64,000 bases of DNA from Amoebophrya sp. A120 (taxonomy: Eukaryota; Sar; Dinophyceae; Syndiniales; Amoebophryaceae), in the NCBI GenBank assembly GCA_905178155.1, contig CAJINV010000006.1:2582658-2646657 (forward strand), read 5' to 3'. The notes under the pieces are model-generated. The model was not told where the DNA came from and did not search any database. It was given only the letters and a program-made list of their open reading frames with translations. A program made the translations under genes and the position numbers. Below, one piece after another: positions 53,740-63,890 of this stretch (position 1 is the stretch's first letter; each line of letters starts with the position of its first letter).

Positions 53740-56700
53740 CTACATGACCCTCTGTTTTTTCAGTCCCGGCTCCCCATTCGCGACTCCGTTGCCCTGCGCG
53801 ACACGCTTGTTCTGCCCTGCGTCCTTGACAAATTTGTACTCCTTCACGACGTCCATGGCCCAGGGGAACTTCTGCAGGATGGTCTTGCTAAAGACCTTGT
53901 TCACGTCGAGATTCACGCGCTTGCAGTATGGAACGCAAATACTTTTGGGTCTGAAAGAAAAAGATTTCGACGCAAGTTCTTTGTCATGCATCTTTTGGAC
54001 CACATAGCTGCTCTGGAATTGTGTATTATGCGCGCAAAAGCATAATACCACTCTTGTCCAGGTCTCCTGATGCCCAGTCTGCATGAGAAACTCGCGATAA
54101 TTTCCGTAGCAAAAAGTGGACAGCCTTTGGAATTCATGCGTAAAAACTATCCTAAGTTTGCATGACAAGTTCACCGGATTCTTGTTCTTCCAGACCCAAA
54201 GATGTTTGTAATGCATATGCAGAAGGCGATGGTTATCCTCGGGTCCATGTAGTTGATTTTTGACGTCGTCAGGGAAACGTTCTTGTTTCCTTATCCTGTG
54301 CAAAAGTATCGTACTCGTAGCAAATGCAGTCATGCATCACAAATCTTCTTCTTCTTTGGGTGAACCCGCATCACAAATTCCATTCCTCATCATGCTGATA
54401 AAATTTGTCATGCGATTTCTACTAGTACGATACTTTTGCAATTCATATTCCTTCCTTCATCTCGATTTCGTGCTTCGCCTTCTTCACGCGCTCCATTTGT
54501 TGCCCGATTTGCTTCACGCAAGCGTCGACGGACGAGGGCAGTTTCGCTTTCACCAAGGTGTCTATCGTCAGCTCCTTTTCCTTTTTCGGATTACTCGCGT
54601 CCGCGTTGGCATCAAATGCAAATATGTCTGGGCCTGGAAGAATGCAGAAGTTTGTGATGCAAATTTTGCATGACCCATGATGTCTGTGATGCATGCCGTA
54701 GCATCACAGACTCTGCGAGGACTTTCTGATGCCCCTACCGCATGAGAAATGCCCTCTCCGAGTAGCAACAAGCTGGACTTTCTTTTGCTGTTCATGCAAT
54801 ACAGATTTTCTGTAGAGTCCAAAGGTTGCATCACAAGTTGCATCCTTCCAGACCCAGACATTTTTGCAATGCATAGTTGGCCTCTTTAATCTGGGTATTC
54901 CGCTCGTGCATGAACGACCGCGCCTCGGTATGGAAGCGTCAGAATCGAAATCGTCAAAGTTGAAATAGTTTGTCATGCATAAAATGCAACCCACAGAGTG
55001 CCTGTCTTGCAGAGTAGGCACCAAGGGAGGCAGATTGTAAGCCTGTTGCGGGGTAGAAATAGCGCTGCCAAAGAGGCATGACAAAAGGCGTCTCCCTTAC
55101 CCAAACAACATGACAAACTGGATTTCAATTCTGCCCAAATTTGTCATGCGACACTTGGAAACTGGGTTACAACAACTGGCAGCCATTTTATGCATTACAA
55201 GTTATTTCAACTTTGTCGATTGCAATCCTGACACTTGCATAATTGGCAAAGGCTTCGTACTCGTCCAGGCTCTCGGGCGCAGAGATGTTCTGGTCTAGGT
55301 ATTTTTCCTTGTGCTCGTTCAGATACTCCAGTTTGATCATGTGTTCTCTGTACTTGTGGTTCAGCTTCTCTACCCCCTCGCCGTGCGTTTTTGCCACCGC
55401 TTTCTGGTGGTTGCACAAAACGGCCACTTTGCGGTTTGCGTCGTTGTAGAAAGCGATCAGCTCTTGGGTGCTGCTGCCATTCTTCCCCTTGTCGTATAAC
55501 GCGAGCTGCTGCTCAAGCGTAAAAGACGCATTGTAGGTACGGAACACCTGATGAAAAATATAACGACAAAAAAAATTGATTTCGTCATTCGTATAAATTT
55601 ATTTTCACGACCACTGTAAAAATATAATAACACGACTATCGAGAAATAAATAGTACGACACTTTGCATGACAAAAAAATAGCCATGTGAGTACCTTTGCC
55701 GTCAAGTCCGGCATGAATTCCTGGAGGTAATTGTTGACGTCGCTGGGGCTTATTTGGTTAAACAGTTCGTCTGATTTCTGCTTGTTCTTCATGAACGCCG
55801 CGAGGTATTTATGAAAGTGCACAACCCCCCCCCTTCCCCTCCTTTGGACTGCTCTTGGTCTTGTACTTGTAGTAACAGAAACCAGCTAAAAATAAAAAAA
55901 AAATACCGTCTTTGCATTACAAGTCCACGCACGTCGGAGCTTACAACAGTTTGGGCTCCTTCCAGATGAACTTGTGATGCGAGCACAGGAGCCAAAAGTA
56001 GACTCAGACAGGCTCAGAACTCTATGGCATTTTTGGATCATGACAAATGAGGGGGACGACGAGCAGGTGCACTTTACATAATTCTTGAAAACGCTGGGTG
56101 GCACGTATCAAAGGCAAAAATGTCTGGGTCTGGAAGAATACAAGATTTGTGATGCAGGCTCTCCATGACCCATGAGGTCTGGAATGCGAGACCCAGCATG
56201 ACAGATTCTTTGAGGTCTCTACCATGCCGCTCCCGCATGAGAAACTCCCTCTCAACTAGGTCAAAAGGGGACAGCTTTTGACACTCATGCAACACAGATT
56301 TATGCATGATTCGGATTTAGCATGACAAGTTGCAATCTTCCAGAGGACCCAGACATTTTTGCAATCCATAGCACGTTGACCTCGTTCAAATACCGGATGG
56401 AGTCCTTCCCGAGGAAGTCTAGGGTCACCTTCGGCCGGTTATCCTGAGTAAAAACGTCCCCACACCAGAGTCAAGATGGGAAATCTGCAAGACAAATCAA
56501 CCAGCTTTGGTTGGTTCGCATGACAAGTTTATCCTCGTAGTGTAATCCTGTCTAGGTAGCTCAGAAGCTGCATCACAGATCTAGCCTATCGCGCTGGTTA
56601 TAGCATCACAAATTCCAAAACACGACCAGAAATCAATGCTTCTCATGAAGCGCCGCATGCGAAACTTTTTTGACATGCACATTTACATGACAACTCTGGG

Positions 56701-59700
56701 GCGGGGACGATTTTCCTCAGAATACCGATTGGGGTTGGCCTTGTAGCTGTCAAAGTCCAGCTTGACGTGCTCGACCCGGAGGTATCAACTGCAAAAATGT
56801 CAGGGTCTGGAAGAACTGCAAAACTTGTGATGCTGCATTTGGATAATTCCGAAGAAAATTTACATTGCCTGCGCAGCAAAGGGAATGCAATTTTTGCTAC
56901 GCGGAGAGGGCATTTGTCATGCGGAGTAGGCATGAAGAAGCCCGCAAAAAATCTGTGATGCTAGGGCATGCATTACGGACATCGTGGCTCATGCAAAACG
57001 TGCATAACAAGTCGCAGAATCTTCCAGACCCAGACAACATGTTTGCAATTGATAGGAGGGAGCAGCAGCCAACTGTGTCCGCCTCCTCGTCGGTGTTTTT
57101 CTCCCCACCAACTCGCAAGGCTAATCGGTCGATAAAATAGGCCGCGGTGCCGATCTGCTTCTTCAGCAAAGTGTCTCCGCTCGTCAGCTTGTACTGATAG
57201 TCCTTGCGGATGTCCCCCACAATCTTGCAGAGCCGCCTGGCCTATCGAATGCAAAAATGTCTGGGTCTGCTGGAAGAATGCAAGTTTGTCATGCTTGTCT
57301 GGCATGACTCGGGCATCTGTGTTGCATAGGCACGAAAAAGGCCTCTTGCCTGTCATGCAAGAACGCAGCTTGCCATGCGGAATACGTAAGACATGGCAGC
57401 CAAAAAATTTGTCATGCATAGCTCCGTATTCCAGTGCGTCTATCATTCACCTTTAGCATTACAAGTTTCCAGACATCCAGACACATTTGCAATCCATATG
57501 GCCCGCTCGTATTTCATCAGATCTGGCTTGGTCTTCATCTCCGATGTCTTGTCCATCTGAGTTTTGTGATTGGTGTTTTGTGATGCTATTTCCGCATGAC
57601 AGAGAACCACCAGCATTGAGTTTCCCCATGACAAAGAATAATCCTTTATGAAAAATTATACCTGTATGTATTTCGTCATTTCCTTTTCGTCGGTTTCTTG
57701 CTTGTAGTACCCCAGCCAACTCTATCAAGTGCAAAAATCCCTGGAAAAGTGTAAACTTGTCATGCAGATTTTCCATGACCACCCATGAGGTCTGGCATGC
57801 GGCTCTTAGCATGACAGACATTCTGTGAGATCCCTATCATGCCAATCCTGTCGATGAGAAACTCCATCCTAACTTGGTCAAAAGTGGACAGCTTTTGGTA
57901 CTAATCATCATGCAACACAGATTTATTTTACAGGATTCAGATTTACCATGACAAGTTGCCACCTGCTTCCAGATTTTTCTCGCTTGGATAAATTGACACT
58001 GTCGTCGTGCACCACCTGCTCCCAGGCCCGTCCCGGCACGGTACATATCGGCGGGGGGAGGCAGTTATCAAATGTAAAAATGTCTGGGTCTGGAAAGTTG
58101 CCAGGTTTGTCATGCATATTTTGCATGACTCAGGATTGTTTGTGATGTATGCCCTACCATCACAGATTCTTAGAACCCTTCCTGATGCCTATCCCGCATG
58201 ACAAATGCCCTCCCCGCGTAGCACAAACTGGGCGCCTCTTGCTGGTCATGCAATACAGATTTTTTTGGAATCCAAAGTTAGCATCACAAGTTGCATTCTT
58301 CCAGATCTCCAGGGATTTTTACATTTGATAGCAGTTGTCGCAGTTCATGGTGACGTTTTCCGGCATTATTCTGTCTTTCAGCTTTATGCAAGAAAAAAAC
58401 TGTGTAAGTGTAAGTCTGTGATGCAGGAAGTGCTAAACTGTTTAATACACTTGTCATGCTAAAGGTGCGTCTTCATAGGCCACTTTCATAGGTGTAGTTT
58501 CCACTGATACTAGCGGCGCATGACAGGTTATTTTCCCTATATTATGCAAAACGAATTTGTGATGCTGATCTTCTTTACAAAGTTACACTTACACAGTTTT
58601 TTTCCTGAATAAGCTTCCCCTGCTTCGGGTGCTCGCCCCGGCCCTTGAAAAGCCCTGGTGGTTCCACGCGCAGCGTTATCAACTGCAAAAGTGTCTGGGT
58701 CTGGAACTTTGCGCGACTTGTCATGCAGGTTTTCCATGACCCATATGATCTGTAATGGAGGACCTAGCATGACAGATTCCGTGAGATCACTATCATGCCT
58801 GTCCTGCATGAGAAACTGCCGCTCAACTTCATCAAAAGTGGGCAGCATTTGGTAATCATGCAACACAGATTTTTGCGTGATTCAGATTTAGCATGACAAG
58901 TTCTAACCTTTCAGACCCAGACATATTTGCAGTTCATAAGCGTGCCGACTTTCTCTCGGTACCCGTCGATGAGGCAGTAGCGGAACCTGCGTTCGATTTT
59001 TGGAGGTTTCTTTCATTTTTGCATGACCCCCGCATGACAAAACCCATCATTTTTGCATGACACGCATGACAAATAAACCTATCAAAAGTAATATCCTATT
59101 AATTTACTGTTCCTCCGCTTTGGCCTTCATATCTTTTTCCGCTTCCTTCTCTTCCTTCGTCATCGCTTTCCGCGCGTCCCGGTCCGCGTTTAATTTTTCC
59201 TTGATTTTGGAAAAGTCGCACTGCCGGAAGTGGGTGATTTTGCTGGGCAGGTCCCGCCACTTGGGGTCCGCCTTCGACGCCTCTTTTATCTTCTCGGTAA
59301 ACTCGCTCCAGAAATTGTTGATGAAAATGTCGCTCGTTTCGGAGGGGAGGCCCATGTTCGCCGCCCAGTAGGTCGCCATTTCTTCGACTTCGGGCGGCAG
59401 CGTGATGGGCTGCTTGCGCTGGAACTCGCCCTTCTCGCCGGGACCGTACATCAAGGGGACTTTATGCGGCTCATAATCGGCCGGGAAGAGGATACCTTGA
59501 TTTTTTTTTTGGAATTTCACACATCCACATCGACGTGATCCCGTATGAAATCAAAATTCCAGTTTTCATGCGCATCCATCATGCGCAAGGAATATATTCC
59601 CACGAGGATTTTTTCCGAAAAGATAAACTCACTAGGTGGTCGTGCGCAATCATCAGAAATAAGTCGTGACCCGAGCTGTATTACTTATGGAGATTTCATC

Positions 59701-60525
59701 TGAAATTTGTGTTGCGACAAGATGAACCCTAAGTCTATCAAATGTTCTGTACCGTGGTGCTCCAAGGTGTTCCATTTTATTGTCTCCTTTTGCAGCCCCT
59801 CCGCGTCGTCGTCGTCCAGACTCGCCCACCACCGGTTTTCTGGTTCTATTTGCTCTTCTGTCGTCACGGTTTCGGCCTTCTTGCCCCCGCGGGCTCTTGG
59901 CCGCTTGTTGCTGACCTCTTCCTCATCGTCTGGGCTGGAGCTGAGGAGCTTGGACGTCTGTCTTGCGGTATCTGGAGAAAGGTTGATAACTCAGTATTTC
60001 TCATGCGATTTATTTTGAACGCAGATGATGATGAACAGTGTATGTTTAGTTTTGTACATATGCAGCTTGTCATCATGCAGCACAAATTCTCTAGTACATA
60101 TGCTTGTCATGCAACACAAATTTGATATTTAAAAAAACATTCGTAGCAAGTACCTAGGCTGTCCTTTTTTGCTTTTAGCTCGCGGAACTGGGCCCGCTCC
60201 TCCTTCGTCATAGCATCCTTGTTCGTCTTTGCTTCGGTTATGGAGGACGAGAGAAACAATTTATTTGTCATGCTATCAAAGACAGCCGAAGTTGAAATAG
60301 TATGTACGCTGTATGCATGACAAATTTTTTCCTATGCTAATCCATCGCCGTCTCGTCGTGAACAACAAGATCCGCTATGATCATGCGAGTACAGCATGAC
60401 AGGTTGCGCATTTGTAGCTGAAACTAGCATCACAAATTTTTCTCTTTCTCCTCCCATACTGTCCTTCAGCTCCTGGAACCGGTCCTTTTCCGCATCGTTC
60501 ATCTTGTTTTCTACTGCTGAGGAAA
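53740..60525 (-). CDS. TOP1: DNA topoisomerase I (type IB), 14 introners plus GT-AG introns
   Basis: Nicks, relaxes and reseals one DNA strand through a Tyr-DNA intermediate; acts in the nucleus. The chain has a charged N-terminus ([18 protein letters not shown]), then the core: [83 protein letters not shown]. The catalytic pieces follow: [15 protein letters not shown] (Arg), [25 protein letters not shown] (Lys), [14 protein letters not shown] (Arg), AVLCNHQKA (His), and after a charged coiled-coil linker [15 protein letters not shown] with the catalytic Tyr. It ends [13 protein letters not shown] plus a short basic tail at 53740. All five catalytic residues are present. GT-AG introns at 55548-55693, 57557-57661, 59496-59752 and 59972-60153 coexist with introners. 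The true start, upstream of [19 protein letters not shown], was not found; the intron near 59010-59109 is unresolved. Confidence 0.95.
53927..54217. mobile_element. Introner, family A variant, TSD TGCAG
   Basis: TATGGAACGCAAATACTTTT at one end, AGATGTTTGTAATGCATA at the other. Removal gives RITIAFC-KRVNLD, ten residues past the catalytic Tyr. Confidence 0.9.
54292..54447. mobile_element. Introner, family B, TSD TTCCT
   Basis: TATCCTGTGCAAAAGTATCG pairs with CGATACTTTTGCAATTCATA. Removal gives [13 protein letters not shown]. Confidence 0.93.
54611..54875. mobile_element. Introner, family A, TSD GTTGGC
   Basis: ATCAAATGCAAATATGTCTG at one end, ACATTTTTGCAATGCATA at the other. It separates NTQIKEAN from the [11 protein letters not shown] linker. 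Confidence 0.9.
54929..55241. mobile_element. Introner, family C, flanks CTCGG/ATTGG
   Basis: TATGGAAGCGTCAGAATCG pairs with CAATCCTGACACTTGCATA. TSD copies have diverged, but element plus 5 bp keeps frame (EYEAFAN-ARSFMH). Confidence 0.88.
55548..55693 (-). other. GT-AG intron, 146 nt, in TOP1
   Basis: Minus strand GCAAAG|GTACTCAC and TTCATCAG|GTGTTC. Joining gives [12 protein letters not shown], a conserved family run. Confidence 0.85.
55810..56080. mobile_element. Introner, family H, flanks GTATT/ATTCT
   Basis: TATGAAAGTGCACAACCC pairs with GGTGCACTTTACATA. Removing element plus 5 bp and keeping the 5' flank copy gives [13 protein letters not shown], matching the family. Confidence 0.85.
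56106..56370. mobile_element. Introner, family A, TSD GCACG
   Basis: TATCAAAGGCAAAAATGTCT at one end, ACATTTTTGCAATCCATA at the other. Removal gives [13 protein letters not shown]. Confidence 0.92.
56440..56724. mobile_element. Introner, family D, TSD CCGGT/CCGAT
   Basis: TATCCTGAGTAAAAACGTCC pairs with GGGACGATTTTCCTCAGAATA. It separates YKANPNR from [11 protein letters not shown]. Confidence 0.9.
56783..57054. mobile_element. Introner, family A, TSD GGAGG
   Basis: TATCAACTGCAAAAATGTCA at one end, ACATGTTTGCAATTGATA at the other. Removal gives VGCCSL-RVEHVK, a conserved run. Confidence 0.93.
57243..57498. mobile_element. Introner, family A, TSD TGGCC
   Basis: TATCGAATGCAAAAATGTCT at one end, ACACATTTGCAATCCATA at the other. 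Removal gives [13 protein letters not shown]. Confidence 0.93.
57557..57661 (-). other. GT-AG intron, 105 nt, in TOP1
   Basis: Minus strand ATACAG|GTATAATT and AACTCAG|ATGGAC. Joining gives [13 protein letters not shown] in frame. Confidence 0.8.
57723..57990. mobile_element. Introner, family A, flanks AACTC/AATTG
   Basis: TATCAAGTGCAAAAATCCCT at one end; the other arm (TTTTTCTCGCTTGGATA) is decayed. Removal plus 5 bp gives HDDSVN-WLGYYK. Confidence 0.82.
58066..58330. mobile_element. Introner, family A, TSD GCAGT
   Basis: TATCAAATGTAAAAATGTCT at one end, GGGATTTTTACATTTGATA at the other. Removal gives [12 protein letters not shown]. Confidence 0.92.
58385..58611. mobile_element. Introner, family F, TSD AGCTT
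   Basis: TATGCAAGAAAAAAACTGTG pairs with CACAGTTTTTTTCCTGAATA. Removal gives [14 protein letters not shown], a conserved run. Confidence 0.93.
58677..58938. mobile_element. Introner, family A, TSD AGCGT
   Basis: TATCAACTGCAAAAGTGTCT at one end, ACATATTTGCAGTTCATA at the other. Removal gives [13 protein letters not shown], a conserved run. Confidence 0.93.
59013..59109 (-). other. Unresolved intron, about 100 bp, in TOP1
   Basis: It must separate KAKAEEQ from [11 protein letters not shown]. No GT donor fits, and no TIR pair was found, although GCATGACAAA words are present. Confidence 0.45.
59496..59752 (-). other. GT-AG intron, 257 nt, in TOP1
   Basis: Minus strand CCACG|GTACAG and ATCAAG|GTATCC. 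Joining gives [14 protein letters not shown], matching the family. Confidence 0.85.
59972..60153 (-). other. GT-AG intron, 182 nt, in TOP1
   Basis: Minus strand CCTAG|GTACTT and CTCCAG|ATACCG. Joining gives [13 protein letters not shown] in frame. Confidence 0.7.
60239..60458. mobile_element. Introner, family I, flanks TCGGT/CTGTC
   Basis: TATGGAGGACGAGAGAAAC pairs with TCTCTTTCTCCTCCCATA. The only clear copy in the window. It separates two similar charged exons (RFQELKDS and [11 protein letters not shown]). Confidence 0.75.
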
Positions 60526-62150
60526 TGATAACAAATTTCTGATGCTATAAGAGCAACGCGAGTATTATTTGTGATGCTAAAAATGCAGTGCTATCGTGCA
60601 GGTCGTGTGGAAGTCGTCCCGTAGCTCATTTGTCATGCATCCCAGCCTAGTAGAGTTAGTAAGTGAATAAATTGAATTGTCGCACGTTTCTTTTTTGTTG
60701 TTGTTGTCCTTGTTGTCGCTGTTTTACAATTTCAACTCGAGAAGACTAAAAAAGATCGAAAATCTTGTCGTGCGTGTCTTGTCGTGCCTTTCTTGCGATA
60801 GAAGCAGCTCCTTCTTCTGCTTAGACCTCTCTCTAGTCCTTCCAACTTTGTGATTCTAGAAACACCCGTGCGGATTTTAAATTTGTGACGAGTGTTCTAC
60901 TTTTTTTACTACAGTTTCGGCTAGTGCTCCTCGTCCTCGTTTAGTAATATCGACCAGTGAAATAATGACTCTGCGAAGCAGACGGTAGTTGAGAACGTGG
61001 AGTAGCTGCGATCTACTAGGTAATACTTGACTTCAAGGTAAAAGATCTTTTGCTGAGAAAGTAGGAAGGTCGTGCTGTCGGTAGAAGTGCAGTTACCTTT
61101 AGAACTCTAAGGAGGAGAGGCGGGTAGATCTTGCAATCAAAGAGCTCGTTGGTGCAGTAGGGATATTTATTAAACTCGTGCTTGAGAGTAGCAGTGGCTG
61201 TGTCGTCGAGATGCTGAAATAATCATCGATCGAGTTATTAAAAGCTGCATACACATGCTCCTCACAAGGACAATTCGACATTAAAGTCAAACACGTTCTT
61301 CACGCGATACTCTACCTTTACTGTTCCGAAAGATAATTACACCCAGAGCTCTACTGCTATTCCGTCCATTGGTCGTCCATTTTTTATTCTGTCCTGACTG
61401 CAAGTACAAACACCTAAATTGAGCTAGTGCTCGTTATCAGAGAAGTACCGAATTGTCTGTTCAAAGATTCAGTTCTGACGCAAAACCGACCGGACGAAGA
61501 TTTTTTCGGTCATCCTGCAAAAACAAGCAACCCGACACTGCTGTCACGCGAGATGCTGCACCGAGAGCTGCGCTGTGGTATAGATACGTAGATAGAGATA
61601 CTCCAGTACCAGTACTTCTCAAGACGCATTACAGTTTTCACCACAAGTCCTTCCGATTTTGTCAGAAGTAATCTCGTCTACTTTATTATTTCCTCAAGCC
61701 AAATTTTCATGCCGAGGCTTCGGGGGGACGATGTTGACCGAGATGTTGAAACTATATGGTATACAACACTTGCCCAGAGAACCTCCTCTCATGAGCACCG
61801 ACTGGAGTGAATAAGCACTGTCTTCTCGACGAGGTTCAACGACTCCACCTGCTACAACAGCTAGTACAGACAAACCGGTTCATGTGGCCTCAAAAGTTGC
61901 ACCTCAGAACATCAAACGGTAGCGGCGACAAGAGGACTACAAGTGTTTCATTCTGTCACGGCAAACAGAGAGACGCGCACTCCTTCTTTTCAACAGATGA
62001 AGTTTCCTCTGCGAGAGGAACAAGCACCGATTTATTCCTCAGTTCGGCTCTCTATCTCATTCTATTAACCCAACAGCAGCGAAAATTGCGACTCACGTGT
62101 GCATCGCGTAAATTCATTTTATCTCGGTGAGCAGACACAGATTCGTCGTT
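60526..62150. other. Intergenic, 1.6 kb, probably with the TOP1 5' end
   Basis: No exon could be chained to TOP1 and no introner pair is visible after about 60650. Open frames are short and unremarkable. Confidence 0.4.
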
Positions 62151-63890
62151 CTACTTCCCATAAATCCGGAAGTCCCCTTCCAGAGACGCCAGCATTTTCT
62201 GGTTCCTCTCAAACACATCTGACAACAGACTGTCACTCTGGTTATAGTGGCGATTTAGCTGTTGAGACGTTGAAAAATTTTGCATGACAGAAGTGCCCAT
62301 GGTAGAAGTTGCGGACAGATTTAGGAGCGATTTGTTCATCATCTGCGTTTGATGTTCTCTACTGCTTCCTTGCATGGTCGGCATAACTAATCCCGCGCTA
62401 TTAGAAGAAGAAATGTTCTTGCTTGCCAACACCGCCGCAGCCGCCACGTCGTCCTTTGCGTTCCGGCCCAACAGCTATGACAGTGCACAGCTTCCCCGCC
62501 GCGCCCTCATTTGTATAGCATGAACGGCAATACAAGCATCAGCAAGACAGCCGGTTTTGCATGACAATTTGGTACTAGATCGTAGTGCTACTTGGGCTAC
62601 CAGAACTTGTCATGCATAATAGTGACAGGAGGGAAAGCGTGGAATTGGTATTCTGCATGAGAAATGTGAACGAGGGGGAGTTGTGCACTGTAATACCAGC
62701 TCCGCCTGGCACCGGATCAGCTCACGTCGCGCCAGCCCCACACAGTCGATGTTCGCAAACGTTTCGTTCGAGATGGCGCCGGCGGTTTTCCGCAAGGGGG
62801 AGTTTTGCTTTTGCTCTTCCGACTTCACTAGCACTTGATACTCAAAGATCACAGGAAAAAAGTATTACAGTTACAGATTTGTTGGAGTTTCATCATCACA
62901 AAGTTGCTCGACATGGCAACGAAAACCTGTGATGCGCAGACTATAACGGAAAACACGCACGAAATGAGGCTGGCGCTGGTAAGCATTTTCTGCATGACAG
63001 AGGTTGTCTGTCTTGCTTGGCTTCTATCACGTTGTGTAAGTGTAACACTTTTTTCTTACGATATCAAAAACCTTGCACGCGCGCACGTACTCGAGAAACT
63101 CCTTTTCCAGCGCGATCTGGTTGGAAAACGACCGAACCATCCGGCCCTTTATGGGAGTGTCAGGATCGAAATCGACATAATCGAAAAATTTGCAATGCAT
63201 AAAATGTAGGGCCCGCAAGGCCTGTGTTGGAGAGGAGGCAAATGAGACCGATCGCAAGCCTGTTTAGCCCTATACATGTACTGCCAGAGTAGCATGACAG
63301 GCGCAATCTTCTTTGCCTACACAGCATGACAGACTGGGTTTTGGTGCTCCCAAAATTTGTCATGCGCCACTTAGAAACTGAGGCTCCAACTGGTATCGAT
63401 TTTATGCATCACAAATTATTTCGATTTTGTTAATTTCGATCCTGACGCTTCCATACCCTTCTCCACCGTCGTGATGACAAACTCGCTTCTATTATCCCGG
63501 GGAAACATCCCCCCTCCCTATATCGAAAAGGTACGTCGCAGAAAATTTGCAATGCTGATTTGCGACCACAAATGATCTCTGTCTTGCAAGAAGGCAATTC
63601 CACAGGCCCCGCCGCATTATGCAGGCGATTCGTTTGTGATGCTGTTTGGCCTACAGCGCAGACGTTTCTCATGCTAAGCGCCTAGGCCAAAACCTCTCTA
63701 CTCAGGCTTGATGTGGGCCTGCAGTCCTCTTCAGCAAGACAAATCTGATTTGTGTACTCAAATCCAGCATCACAAATTTCGTTTTCGATATGGGGAGGAG
63801 GGATTTTTCCTTTTGATATCTATCCTCGGCAAAGACGTACGACCCACGCTGCAGTCTGTAGTGGGAACAAGACGCGCTACACATCAAATG
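62151..63890 (-). CDS. Unknown helical protein, incomplete at the right edge, four introners
   Basis: Exons join as LQRGSYVFAEDRSEFVITTV, EKGRMVRSFSNQIALEKEFL, EYVRACKVFEYQVLVKSEEQ, KQNSPLRKTAGAISNETF, DCVGLARRELIRCQAELLGR, DDVAAAAVLASKNISSSNSA, then a Met/Gln/Ser-rich stretch and SLLSDVFERNQKMLASLEGD, ending FRIYGK-stop at 62151. Mostly helical and charged with a low-complexity interior. I do not recognise the family. All four introners have TSDs and removal keeps frame. The 5' part continues toward or beyond position 64000. Confidence 0.6.
62476..62695. mobile_element. Introner, family H, TSD ACAGC/CCAGC
   Basis: TATGACAGTGCACAGCTTC pairs with GAGTTGTGCACTGTAATA. Removal gives RCQAEL-LGRNAK. 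Confidence 0.88.
62847..63063. mobile_element. Introner, family F-like, TSD TCAAA
   Basis: GATCACAGGAAAAAAGTATT start mirrored by ACACTTTTTTCTTACGATA end. Removal gives RACKVF-EYQVLV. Confidence 0.85.
63150..63455. mobile_element. Introner, family C, TSD CCCTT
   Basis: TATGGGAGTGTCAGGATCG pairs with CGATCCTGACGCTTCCATA. Removal gives ITTVEK-GRMVRS. Confidence 0.93.
63493..63818. mobile_element. Introner, family E, TSD TCTAT
   Basis: TATCCCGGGGAAACATCCCC pairs with GGATTTTTCCTTTTGATA. Removal gives VFAEDR-SEFVIT. Confidence 0.9.
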
